DNA of 64,000 bases. Origin: Companilactobacillus baiquanensis (GTDB taxonomy: Bacteria > Bacillota > Bacilli > Lactobacillales > Lactobacillaceae). Both the position numbers and the translations under genes were made by a program. The DNA lies in the NCBI RefSeq assembly GCF_003946605.1, contig NZ_RHOQ01000004.1, positions 62,001 through 126,000 on the forward strand. Direction: 5' to 3'. Shown in pieces: positions 16,880 through 25,664 of this stretch; position 1 is the stretch's first letter, and every line of letters starts with the position of its first letter. The notes beneath the pieces are model-generated. The model was not told the DNA's origin. It searched no databases and saw nothing but the letters and a program-made list of their open reading frames with translations.

Positions 16880-18860
16880 GTTTCTGATCAACACTGCGCC
16901 AAGATATCAGGTAGGTTACAAAACCTATTATCCCATAAAGTGCAATATAACAAAGGTTAATCAAGATAAATGGAACAATCATCGTCATTGCAGAAAAACG
17001 TCCGATCAAGGCAATTACGATGTAAGACTGCATTACAGCAAAAACGATTGGGATGACAAACGTATAAATCGTTTCCTTTTTGACAATTTCTTTGATCTCA
17101 CCTTTATCGACTCCAATTTTATTCAACGTCCTCAATTGTTTCCACTCGGAATCATCCCTTAATAACAATTTTAAAGTTAAAACACTTCCTAAAGCAATCA
17201 ATAAGGCAACGCTGAATAAAGCAACAATAAATATCCCAAAACCACTTATTTGATCGACTTGAATTTTAGCCGTTTTTTGCCGTGAATAATTGGAATCCAT
17301 AAAGATCTCACCTTGATAATGTTTTGGTTCATGTACCGCAGACAACTTTGTATCATTTAAGTTGTCTGCCTTTTTTATTAAAACACCTCTGGTATATTCC
17401 TGCTTATCTAGTTTTTTAAATTGTTTATGAGTTAATTTATCTCCATCTTTGAAAAACCAGCCATAAAAGGTGTTTTTAACATCAGCCTGCAGTTTATTAT
17501 AGTAATTATCTGGTGCAATTATCATTAAACCTTGATACATCGTTGATCCATATGGGAAGGCCGAACCAATTTTATCAGATTTGATCTGTTTGGCATTTTT
17601 AACACTTACCACAGCTGTATCTGGTTTTTTAAAATTATAACCCGAAACATTATAGCCAAAATCTAGTATTAGAAACTGATTCTTTGATATTTTAGGGTTT
17701 TTTGCCACATTGGACTTAGGTAACTTTTGATAATCTGAATATGACATAAAAGTCCCTGGGATAATCTCACCGTTCGATCCTCGTTTAACTACGGTAGTTT
17801 TAACGGTAGTTTTATATTCACGAGTAATTTGAGAATTATTTTCTTTTAAGTCGTTTTTAATATCTTTAACAGTATATTGATTAGCCGTCAGTTCAAATGG
17901 ATGGGCGTATAAATAATTACTATAAGCAGTTTGATAACTAAAATAACAAATCGATAATAAGATCAAAGCCAACGATGATAATTCTGTGATAAACCATAAA
18001 ACAGAATTATTTCTAATTAGACGCTCTTTAAAATACTTGAATGAAAAAACATTGATCCCAGTATAAGCGATCCATTTAATATGCTGTAATATCGTCAAAA
18101 GACTTGGCAAAAAGCCAAAATATATCAAATATGATCCCAGTAAGTACGCTACGAACAAGAAAATCAATTGTTGCATAACTTGATTCGTCTGATTATCTTT
18201 AATATCGCTAATAAGCACGATCGTGACGAACAAACCACTGATAAAAAATAACACTCCTAAAAAGCCAGCAGGTATTCTTAAATAAAATCGAGATGATATT
18301 TTCTTATTATTCTTATCTTTTAGTAAACGGTTAACTCTAAAAGAATTCATGACACTAAAAACCAAGGTTGAATAAATACCTATTTGGATTAGTAAATTAA
18401 AGGTATTGCTAGTGAATAAGAAAGAAAATCCTGATTTAACTCCCATCAAATATAGCAGCAACATCCCAAAAAACTTTTGAAAAATTAACGCTATTAAAAT
18501 TCCAATCACCCAAGATACCAATTGAACTAGCATTGTTTGAATGAATCCAATTATGAGAATAGTAAAACGTGACATGCCAAATTTATCAAAAGTTTTAAAC
18601 TCATGTGCTTGTTGTTTAATAAAAAAGCCGCCGACAAAGCCCATATATACAAACGCACAAAAAATAAATAAAATGCTAAAAAACAAAGTAATATTAGCAA
18701 ATCCGCTGCTCCAAATGGATATATTAGTCTTTAATTTAGGATTATCAACTAACGATAACAAAACACTAAAGATGCCAATTGCAAAACTACAAGCTAGCAC
18801 ATAAATCAGATAACTATCGCGCATATTGGTGAAGCTACGTCTAACTATTTTTAGAAACAT
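16872..18860 (-). CDS. BceB-type ABC transporter permease (FtsX-like)
   Basis: 662-aa membrane protein of peptide-detoxification/sensing transporters. It has the BceB layout: about ten membrane segments, with four to six before and three after a large extracellular domain (about residues 300-525) between the helix at 285-305 and the one near 530-555. The extracellular domain is the usual sensing part for bacitracin-like peptides. The start overlaps the ATPase gene by 20 nt. Together with the divergent response regulator and kinase it forms a complete Bce-like module; the actual peptide is unknown. Confidence 0.87.
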   Translation of the reverse strand: MFLKIVRRSFTNMRDSYLIYVLACSFAIGIFSVLLSLVDNPKLKTNISIWSSGFANITLFFSILFIFCAFVYMGFVGGFFIKQQAHEFKTFDKFGMSRFTILIIGFIQTMLVQLVSWVIGILIALIFQKFFGMLLLYLMGVKSGFSFLFTSNTFNLLIQIGIYSTLVFSVMNSFRVNRLLKDKNNKKISSRFYLRIPAGFLGVLFFISGLFVTIVLISDIKDNQTNQVMQQLIFLFVAYLLGSYLIYFGFLPSLLTILQHIKWIAYTGINVFSFKYFKERLIRNNSVLWFITELSSLALILLSICYFSYQTAYSNYLYAHPFELTANQYTVKDIKNDLKENNSQITREYKTTVKTTVVKRGSNGEIIPGTFMSYSDYQKLPKSNVAKNPKISKNQFLILDFGYNVSGYNFKKPDTAVVSVKNAKQIKSDKIGSAFPYGSTMYQGLMIIAPDNYYNKLQADVKNTFYGWFFKDGDKLTHKQFKKLDKQEYTRGVLIKKADNLNDTKLSAVHEPKHYQGEIFMDSNYSRQKTAKIQVDQISGFGIFIVALFSVALLIALGSVLTLKLLLRDDSEWKQLRTLNKIGVDKGEIKEIVKKETIYTFVIPIVFAVMQSYIVIALIGRFSAMTMIVPFILINLCYIALYGIIGFVTYLISWRSVDQKLN

Positions 18861-19611
18861 TAAAGTAGCTCCCTCCGCCGATAGTTCTTTGCATATTTAT
18901 AATTTGCTCAAAAAATTTATTACGATCTCCTGGATTGACTACTTCAGAGAAAATAATACCATCTTTAACAAAAACCACCCTTGAACAATAACTAGCTGTA
19001 AAAGCATCATGAGTAGCCATTAAAATTGTCGTTTTTTCTTTATCGTTTATCAGCTGCATATAATTTAATAAAATAGTTGCCGACTTAGAATCAAGACTTC
19101 CCGTTGGTTCATCAGCAAATAATATTTCCGGACCATTGATCAAAGCCCTTGCCGCGGCCACGATCTGTTTTTGTCCAAGCGATAGATCATCAACATTACG
19201 TTTACTTAATTCTTCAATGTTTAATAATCTCGTCATATGTTTAAAACTTTGTTCGATCAATCGCTTAGAAGCATGCCTTAAAGCCATTGGTAAAATAATG
19301 TTTTCTTTAACATTTAATGAGTCCAATAATTCAAAATTCTGGTAAATAAACCCCATCTTATTTCGACGATATTTAGCTTGATCTTTATCATGTAATTGCG
19401 TCATATCAATTCCATCGATCAAAACTTGTCCATGATCTGGTCTTTCATTAGTAGAAATAATGTTTAATAAAGTAGACTTCCCCGCACCAGACGGACCCAT
19501 GATCCCTAGAAATTCACCTTGTTTAACTTCCAAGCCGATGTCTTTGATCGCATGTACCGCATTGAATCTTTTTCCATAATCTTTAGCAATATTCTTTACA
19601 ATAATTTGCAC
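18841..19611 (-). CDS. BceA-type ABC transporter ATP-binding protein
   Basis: 256 aa. Walker A GPSGAGKST (about residues 40-48), signature LSLGQKQ, Walker B EILFADEPTGSLD, switch His in MATHD. It partners the permease whose gene it overlaps. These ATPases power removal of peptide antibiotics from their lipid targets and take part in flux sensing through the kinase. The intergenic space to the divergent regulator gene is only 75 bp, so both promoters must overlap or abut. Confidence 0.9.
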   Translation of the reverse strand: MQIIVKNIAKDYGKRFNAVHAIKDIGLEVKQGEFLGIMGPSGAGKSTLLNIISTNERPDHGQVLIDGIDMTQLHDKDQAKYRRNKMGFIYQNFELLDSLNVKENIILPMALRHASKRLIEQSFKHMTRLLNIEELSKRNVDDLSLGQKQIVAAARALINGPEILFADEPTGSLDSKSATILLNYMQLINDKEKTTILMATHDAFTASYCSRVVFVKDGIIFSEVVNPGDRNKFFEQIINMQRTIGGGSYFNVSKNS

Positions 19612-19686
19612 AGTCTGTTCTCCATAAATTAAAAATTACTGTTATGATAATAGTTAGCCTTATTCTATCATGTGGGGGTTAATTCT

Positions 19687-20361
19687 ATGGCAAAAATTAT
19701 GATTATTGAGGATGATCCATCTATCTCCAAATTGATCAGTGAAAATCTGCAAAAATGGCATCTTGATAATTATGTAACAGAAAATTTTGAAACGATTATC
19801 GAACAATTTAAAACATATAAACCCGATTTAATTTTACTCGATATTAATTTACCTGTATTTGATGGTTATTACTGGAATCAGGAAATAAGAAAAATATCAA
19901 AAATTCCGATCATAATCATCTCCTCACGCAATTCTAATATGGATCAAATTATGGCTATGAATATGGGAGCTGACGATTTTGTCGAAAAACCATTTTCAGT
20001 TGATATTTTGATTGCTAAAATAAACGCCCTATTACGCAGAACATACGATTTTACGAAAAATAATAATGATATTGTCGAGTACAACGGTCTGAAATTGAAT
20101 CTTGCTAATGGTACGGTTGAAATTGGCGAAGAGAAAATTGATTTATCTAAAAACGAATACAAATTATTACAGAGACTATTAAAGGATCAAGGTAAAATAG
20201 TCACTCGAGAGCAACTATTGAATTTCATGTGGGATGACGAACGATTTGTTGATGACAATACTTTGACCGTCAATATTAATCGCTTAAGAACTAAAATTTC
20301 TCAATTTGGTCTCAAAGACTATATCGTCACCAAAGTAGGCCAAGGTTACATTATTCCTTAA
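19687..20361 (+). CDS. OmpR-family response regulator (BceR-like)
   Basis: Receiver domain (1-115) with acidic pocket EDD at 8-10 and phosphoacceptor Asp52 in LLDINLP, Thr/Ser in ISSR and Lys in VEKPF; winged-helix DNA-binding domain from about residue 130 (LSKNEYKLLQRLLKDQGKIVTREQLL). ATG 19687 follows GTGGGGG by 8 nt; an upstream in-frame ATG at 19672 lacks an RBS. It likely activates the divergent bceAB-type genes after phosphorylation by the kinase encoded 12 nt downstream. Confidence 0.92.
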   Translation: MAKIMIIEDDPSISKLISENLQKWHLDNYVTENFETIIEQFKTYKPDLILLDINLPVFDGYYWNQEIRKISKIPIIIISSRNSNMDQIMAMNMGADDFVEKPFSVDILIAKINALLRRTYDFTKNNNDIVEYNGLKLNLANGTVEIGEEKIDLSKNEYKLLQRLLKDQGKIVTREQLLNFMWDDERFVDDNTLTVNINRLRTKISQFGLKDYIVTKVGQGYIIP

Positions 20362-20373
20362 ACGAGGTTATCT

Positions 20374-21378
20374 ATGACATTAAATAAATACTTACGCGAT
20401 CATATCGGATTGATTTTAGTAATACTCTTTGGCATAACCTTTATCGAAGTGATTTTTTATTTAGATCCTCAAGTACACTTTCAAAAAGGTACTCTGATCT
20501 ACACTTGGATCTTAGCAATTTTGATCTCTGCTATTAGTCTGGTTTTATCATTTAATAGGAAGAAAGAATGGTACAATATCCTGCAAAATAGTGATAATGA
20601 CCCTTCTAAAGAGCTATATGGCGCTAAAAATAACGAAGAAAAATTTATCCAAGCAAAGATCAATGATATTTCTTTAGATTATCGAAAAGAATTGACTGAA
20701 CTGCATCAAAGCCAAAAAGATCAGCGTGAATATACAGAATCCTGGGTCCACGATATCAAAGTCCCCTTGGCAGCTTTGAAATTATCACAAGACAGTAATT
20801 TGGATAAAGAACTATTAGATGAAGAAATCGATCAAATTGATTACTTAGTCGACCAGGCACTGTATTTTGCACGTTTAACTAATTTTTCCAATGATTACTT
20901 AATTCAAGAACAAGATCTAAATAACATCGTCAAGTCATCGATCAGAAGTAACAAAAGAATGTTTATCGCTAAGCGCATCAGCATTGATTTGGATATTAGT
21001 TCTGAAAAAGTTTTAACCGATGAAAAATGGCTTAGTTTTATACTGAACCAAATCATTGCTAACAGTCTTAAATACACTGATCAAAATGGTAAGATCTCTA
21101 TTTTTACAACGAATAAAAATGATAACGTTGCTTTACATATTAAAGACAATGGTATTGGTATCGCCGAACAAGATTTGAGCCGTGTTTTCAACAAAGGTTT
21201 TACAGGAAATAATGGTCGGACCTCAGGTAGTAAGTCGACTGGTATGGGATTATATCTCGTTAAAAAAATGGTGGATAAACTTGGGCATGAAATTGAGATC
21301 AATTCACAGGTGGATAAAGGTACAGAAATTACGATCATCTTTTTAGACCTGCCATACTATCAAAGAACGCAATCTTAA
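20374..21378 (+). CDS. Intramembrane-sensing histidine kinase (BceS-like)
   Basis: 334 aa. Two membrane helices at about 11-31 and 43-60 with only about ten residues between them, so there is no extracellular sensor: the intramembrane-sensing architecture of BceS/LiaS kinases, which rely on the transporter for input. Phosphoacceptor His126 is in ESWVHDIKVPLAAL; N box NQIIANSLKYTD, G1 DNGIGI and G2 GMGLYL form the ATP site. A terminator stem (AAAGAACG / CGTTCTTT plus T-run) follows the stop. Confidence 0.92.
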   Translation: MTLNKYLRDHIGLILVILFGITFIEVIFYLDPQVHFQKGTLIYTWILAILISAISLVLSFNRKKEWYNILQNSDNDPSKELYGAKNNEEKFIQAKINDISLDYRKELTELHQSQKDQREYTESWVHDIKVPLAALKLSQDSNLDKELLDEEIDQIDYLVDQALYFARLTNFSNDYLIQEQDLNNIVKSSIRSNKRMFIAKRISIDLDISSEKVLTDEKWLSFILNQIIANSLKYTDQNGKISIFTTNKNDNVALHIKDNGIGIAEQDLSRVFNKGFTGNNGRTSGSKSTGMGLYLVKKMVDKLGHEIEINSQVDKGTEITIIFLDLPYYQRTQS

Positions 21379-21394
21379 GACGTTCTTTTTTTTA
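21362..21394 (+). terminator. Terminator of bceRS-type operon
   Basis: AAAGAACG, 11-nt loop, CGTTCTTT and T-run, overlapping the stop codon region. Confidence 0.75.
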
Positions 21395-21456
21395 GCGACA
21401 AATACGAACATATATTCTATAATATAACCAGATAATCTTACAAAGGTAGACAATTT

Positions 21457-22173
21457 ATGAAAACTAAGCTAACAAAAAATCTCGAGAGTACCCTCTACCA
21501 ATATTGTTTAGAACAAGATGCTTATGTTGTTGAGGAAGTTTCAATGCCCGAAAAAAAAGGTATTGTTGATACTCTAAGTTATCGCCAACTACCAAATGGC
21601 GAAATTGAATGGCGCTGTTTTGAATTAAAGATCACCAAAAATGATTTTCATTCTAAAGCCAAACTTTCATTCATAGGAAATTATAATTATTTTGTTTTGA
21701 CACAGAAACTTTTTGAAGAAGTAAAAGAAGAGATTCCTGATCACATTGGGGTTTTAATTTATCGAGCCTTTGATAAAAAAGCCGTCGAATTATCTCCACA
21801 AACACAACGTGCTCCAGGTTTTTTAACAATTGCCAAAAAAGCACAATACCAAGATCTACAAGTAGATGAAAAATATCTGACCAGTCACTTTATAGCTTCA
21901 TTGTTTAGAGAAGTGGATAAAGCTAAAAGAATCGAAAAAGGTTTACAACTATACTCTGATGATCAACTTTTTAAAGAACTAAAAAAACGTTCTAAAATTG
22001 GATATGATATTTACAAACCAGATCATAATTTGTATGACCGCTTTATAGAAGATTCAGAAAATGATAAAATTTCTGCTTTAGAAGAAGAACTAGACGCAAG
22101 AAATACCGAATTAAGAAATTTAAAATTGGATCTACAATCACAAAATTCTCCTAATTTGGAGGATAAAATATGA
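21457..22173 (+). CDS. MmcB-like PD-(D/E)XK nuclease-fold protein of an accessory cassette
   Basis: 238 aa, not recognised as a named family. The N-terminal half has the arrangement GIVDTL (Asp38), FELK (Glu56-x-Lys58), then NDFHSKAKLSFIGNYNYFVL and EEIPDHIGVLIY, very like MmcB/VRR-type nucleases (D...ExK...K...Y..YF). The C-terminal third is charged, ending in a probable coiled coil (about 205-232). The next gene starts in its stop codon (ATGA overlap), so the two are translationally coupled. Together they look like a mobile accessory pair; a DNA-targeting or defence role is inference. Confidence 0.65.
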   Translation: MKTKLTKNLESTLYQYCLEQDAYVVEEVSMPEKKGIVDTLSYRQLPNGEIEWRCFELKITKNDFHSKAKLSFIGNYNYFVLTQKLFEEVKEEIPDHIGVLIYRAFDKKAVELSPQTQRAPGFLTIAKKAQYQDLQVDEKYLTSHFIASLFREVDKAKRIEKGLQLYSDDQLFKELKKRSKIGYDIYKPDHNLYDRFIEDSENDKISALEEELDARNTELRNLKLDLQSQNSPNLEDKI

Positions 22174-23093
22174 CCTATTATCCATATTTGCGCGGTAGAA
22201 TGTACGATTTATTAGCCTTAAAAGAACTCTGCGAAGATAAACAACTAGATAAAAATATCATCCCCATTATTGAACCAGTTAGAGATTCTAAAGAACTCCA
22301 AAAAACCGTTAATACATTTTTAAAATTTCATCAACCATTCAGTCTAGTTGCCAATCCTCAAGTAAGCGTTTATGGCTTAAACGACACTAAGCTATATCCA
22401 CTTCCAGATATGTCAACTGTGGATTTCTTTTTACCAAGCGCCATTTTAGCCGCTGATTTTTCCACAGATTATTTAAATTCTGATCAAGAAACCATTTTAA
22501 TAGCCAAGCACTACCCTCTTTTAAAAGCTTATCAACATTCAAATTTATTAAAGCAGACAGATCATATACTAATTCCTGAAGAAGCTCGCCTACATAAAAT
22601 TGCCGGTAAAAAAGCCATATCACTGACTGATCCTTTAACCTTTGTTAAGCACGTCGAAGACTATAAAATATTAGAAGACGAATACTTTCAACCAGCAAGT
22701 TGGTATAAACAAGTGGATAATTATCAAGGGTTTGGTGATTATTCAATGGTAGGCAGTGTCTATTTTGATAAGGGGATGCCTAGTAGAGCCATCGCATTAC
22801 ATATTATTTACGTAACTTCAAATGGAATATTAAGAATTCACCACTTTGTTTCAGATAGTAATGAAAGTATGCGCGGACAAAAAGAAAAGTTCTTTGAAGC
22901 TTTAACCAAACTAGTTAATTGGTCTTCAAAAAACATTAACGGCATAAATAACACCCCAGCACTACAAGAATTATTATCTTACAGCAATCAAGATAAGTTT
23001 CCGGGATTAGGTATTGTTAAGAAATTGTCATTGAAGCACCATTTTCAATTGATTAGTAGGTTGTTTACTGACGTTTCCGGTCAAAAACGATAA
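22170..23093 (+). CDS. sce7725-family (beta-protein-like) protein
   Basis: 307 aa beginning MTYYPYLRGRMYDLLALKEL, the characteristic opening of sce7725-family proteins, named from Sorangium and often found paired with a small nuclease-like partner; biochemical function unknown. IIPIIEPVRDS and FSLVANPQVS follow as in the family. RBS TTGGAGG lies within the end of the upstream gene. The final residues (VSGQKR and stop) are encoded inside repeat B1, so the present C terminus was probably made by insertion of that repeat. Confidence 0.78.
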   Translation: MTYYPYLRGRMYDLLALKELCEDKQLDKNIIPIIEPVRDSKELQKTVNTFLKFHQPFSLVANPQVSVYGLNDTKLYPLPDMSTVDFFLPSAILAADFSTDYLNSDQETILIAKHYPLLKAYQHSNLLKQTDHILIPEEARLHKIAGKKAISLTDPLTFVKHVEDYKILEDEYFQPASWYKQVDNYQGFGDYSMVGSVYFDKGMPSRAIALHIIYVTSNGILRIHHFVSDSNESMRGQKEKFFEALTKLVNWSSKNINGINNTPALQELLSYSNQDKFPGLGIVKKLSLKHHFQLISRLFTDVSGQKR

Positions 23094-23239
23094 AAGCCTG
23101 CTGTGGGACCGCTTTGAGTCACGGCCTCAAAGCTCGATTTTAAGCTTCGCATGGCGAATCTTAAAATGCGTCCGTTCTGTAAGCGACGAGTCGCTAACAG
23201 AACTAGCACTGCTGGCTTTTATCGTTTTTGTCCTCCAAC
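23073..23239 (-). repeat. Structured repeat family B, copy B1 (about 167 bp)
   Basis: Closing arms 23079-23098 and 23214-23233 pair over 19 of 20 positions. Inside lie three hairpins: TTCTG...CAGAA with AGCGAC/GTCGCT, ATTTTAAG/CTTAAAAT, and GCTTTGAG/CTCAAAGC, and conserved single-stranded blocks GGACG and GGTCCCAC. It overlaps the last 21 nt of the sce7725-family gene and is inverted relative to B2. Confidence 0.88.
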
Positions 23240-23320
23240 TTATATGGATTTTTATTTTTTGACTTGTTGGTGGATATTTTAATAAATTACATCTGAATAA
23301 ATTTTTAAAATAATTAATAC

Positions 23321-23390
23321 AAAAAGGCAGAACATCAATACGAATTTACCTAATCTAAGATACACATTCGTAAAGATATTCTGCTTTTTT
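23321..23390. terminator. Bidirectional terminator between repeats B1 and B2
   Basis: GCAGAACATC...ACGAAT pairs with ATTCGT...GATATTCTGC, flanked by A-run on the left and T-run on the right. It can end the nuclease-sce7725 transcript and the copYB transcript. Confidence 0.7.
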
Positions 23391-23430
23391 AATTCCCATA
23401 ACAAAACCTAAAAATGAAACTAAAATCAAA

Positions 23431-23603
23431 GTCGGAGGTCAAAAGTGAGATAAGCCCCGCCGTGACAGTGGCGTTAGCGACTTGTCGCTTACACCACGGA
23501 CGTATTTCAAGCTTTGCGTACCATGCAAAGCTTGAAATCGAGTCTTGAGACCGTGGCTCAAGACGGTCCCACGGCAGGCTTATCTCACTTTTGACCGGAG
23601 ACG
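23431..23603 (+). repeat. Structured repeat family B, copy B2 (173 bp)
   Basis: Closing arms GGTCAAAAGTGAGATAAGCC (23437-23456) and GGCTTATCTCACTTTTGACC (23577-23596) pair perfectly over 20 bp. Inner hairpins: GTGG...CCAC with AGCGAC/GTCGCT, ATTTCAAGCTTTGC/GCAAAGCTTGAAAT, GTCTTGAG/CTCAAGAC. The B2 end is 21 bp from the copB stop. Confidence 0.9.
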
Positions 23604-23624
23604 GCAACCGCATAATGACGCTCT

Positions 23625-25664
23625 CTATCTTAATGTCATAGCATTCAAAGCAACGATAACTGTTGATAATGACATTATGACAGCACCGACTGCTGGGCTA
23701 AGAACAAACCCTATTCCAGCTAAAACTCCGGCTGCTAGTGGAATTGCTAAGATATTGTATCCAGCTCCCCACCAGAGGTTCTCGACCATTTTACGATATG
23801 TTTTATGTGAAAGATTCAAGAATTTGATAATATCGCTTGGATCACTGTTATATAAAACCACATCTGCTGAATCGATTGCTACATCAGTACCAGCACCAAT
23901 AGCGACTCCGACTGTTGCACTTGCCAAACTAGGAGCATCATTGATACCATCACCAACCATCATTACACGATGTCCGGTTAATTCAAGATTCTTAAGATAA
24001 TCGTGTTTATCTTCTGGTAGTAATTCTGCTTTAAATTCATCAATACCTAATTGTTTTGCCATAATAGCGGCTGATTCTTTATTATCACCGGTCAACATAA
24101 CTGGTGTAATATTTCTTGCTTTTAAGTCTTTAATAAATTGAACAGAATTCTTCTTGATCCTATCGCCTAAGGCAATAAATCCGATAATTTGTCCATTTAA
24201 TAGAAGATAACTAATTGTATTACCTTTATCCAAATATGGTTGAATAATTGTTCTATCAATAGAGATATTATTTTCTTGAAGATATTTCATATTGATCAAA
24301 AGATATTCTTGTCCATCTTTTTTACCAGACATTCCGTATCCTTTGATAGCTTCAATGTTAGTTAAAGTATCAGCAAGGATGTTTTTTGATTTAGCATAAT
24401 TTATAACACCACTGGCAATTGGATGACTTGATCCTGATTCCAAACCAGCTATCAATCCAAGAACTTTTTTATCGTCATATTTTTTATCAAGTGACTTGAT
24501 CCCATTAACAGTAAACTTCCCTTCTGTTAAAGTACCGGTCTTGTCCATTAAAACGTAATCGATCTTGCGACTGTTTTCCATTGCTTGATTATCACGAATG
24601 ATCAATCCATTTGTAGCAGCGATTGAGGTACTACGTGACATAACTAGAGGAATTGCCAAACCTAAAGCATGTGGACATGCAATAACTAAAACAGTAACTA
24701 ATCTATTTAAGGCCACGTTCATACTGCCAAAGATCAACCAATAAACAAATGATAATAAACCAGCTGTGACTGCGGCATAGAATAACCAGCCTGAAACTTT
24801 GTCTGCCAAAGCTTGAGTTTTTGATTTACTACGTTGTGCATCGTTAACTAATTTACTGATCTGTGATAAATAACCTTCTTTAGAAGATTTAGTAACTTTT
24901 ACTCTGATAGTTCCATCACCGTTGATCGAACCACCAACAACTTTTTTACCGACACCTTTTTTAACTGCTTTTGATTCACCAGTTATCAAAGATTCATTGA
25001 TATAACTCTCACCTTGAATAATTTCACCATCAAGTGGAACTGATTCACCAGCACGAATTTCAATAATATCATCGGCTTTAACCATGCCAATTTCATGATC
25101 CATTGTTGTATCGTTATGAACCATATGTACTTTACTTGGAACTAGTGATGCAATTTTTTGAAGTGCATTACCGGCATCCATAGTCGACTTCATTTCAATC
25201 CAATGACCCAACAACATAATTACGATCAAGGAAGCTAATTCCCAGAAGAAATCCATTATATTAGCTGCACCAAAGAAATTATTCATTACAAAAGCATATA
25301 GACTGTAAATATAAGCAACACTGATACCCATTGTAATCAAAGTCATCATTGCGGGTTGTTTACTTTGAAGTTCTCCTTTTGCCCCGTTTAAGAATGGTTT
25401 ACCACCATAAAAGAACAAAATCGAGGACAAGATCAAAACCACCCATTGCGAACCTGGAAATTGAAATTGAAATGGTAAATGCAATCCCATAAATGGTGAA
25501 AGTATAAATACAGGTATTGCTAAAACTAATGAAATCCAAAACTTCTTACGCAAATCTCCCATGTCCATCATATGGCCACCGTGCATCATCATGTGTCCGC
25601 CGCCCATATCGTCCATCTTCATATCATCCATTTTATGCATATCGTGATTTTTCATATTTTCCAT
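23625..25664 (-). CDS. copB: Copper-translocating P-type ATPase, CopB type
   Basis: Exports copper (or silver) across the membrane. The His/Met-rich N terminus (MENMKNHDMHKMDDMKMDD..., about residues 1-45) replaces the CxxC metal-binding domain. About eight membrane helices carry the CPH motif (VIACPHALGLAIP) of the CopB group; TGES, DKTGTLTEGK (phosphorylated Asp) and GDGINDAPSL are intact. I start at ATG 25664, which overlaps the copY stop (TAATG) and has GGAGG 9-10 nt upstream; the longer frame to 25691 starts inside copY. No CopZ-like chaperone is adjacent. Confidence 0.93.
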   Translation of the reverse strand: MENMKNHDMHKMDDMKMDDMGGGHMMMHGGHMMDMGDLRKKFWISLVLAIPVFILSPFMGLHLPFQFQFPGSQWVVLILSSILFFYGGKPFLNGAKGELQSKQPAMMTLITMGISVAYIYSLYAFVMNNFFGAANIMDFFWELASLIVIMLLGHWIEMKSTMDAGNALQKIASLVPSKVHMVHNDTTMDHEIGMVKADDIIEIRAGESVPLDGEIIQGESYINESLITGESKAVKKGVGKKVVGGSINGDGTIRVKVTKSSKEGYLSQISKLVNDAQRSKSKTQALADKVSGWLFYAAVTAGLLSFVYWLIFGSMNVALNRLVTVLVIACPHALGLAIPLVMSRSTSIAATNGLIIRDNQAMENSRKIDYVLMDKTGTLTEGKFTVNGIKSLDKKYDDKKVLGLIAGLESGSSHPIASGVINYAKSKNILADTLTNIEAIKGYGMSGKKDGQEYLLINMKYLQENNISIDRTIIQPYLDKGNTISYLLLNGQIIGFIALGDRIKKNSVQFIKDLKARNITPVMLTGDNKESAAIMAKQLGIDEFKAELLPEDKHDYLKNLELTGHRVMMVGDGINDAPSLASATVGVAIGAGTDVAIDSADVVLYNSDPSDIIKFLNLSHKTYRKMVENLWWGAGYNILAIPLAAGVLAGIGFVLSPAVGAVIMSLSTVIVALNAMTLR

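Noticed and set aside
23073..23239. Family B elements as plain terminators
   Set aside because: They lack a T-run after the outer stem and have conserved inner hairpins; ordinary terminators exist beside them at 23321-23390 and 45069-45116.
23545..24000. 151-codon plus-strand frame across repeat B2 and the copB end
   Set aside because: Overlaps copB antisense and begins in the repeat; no RBS.
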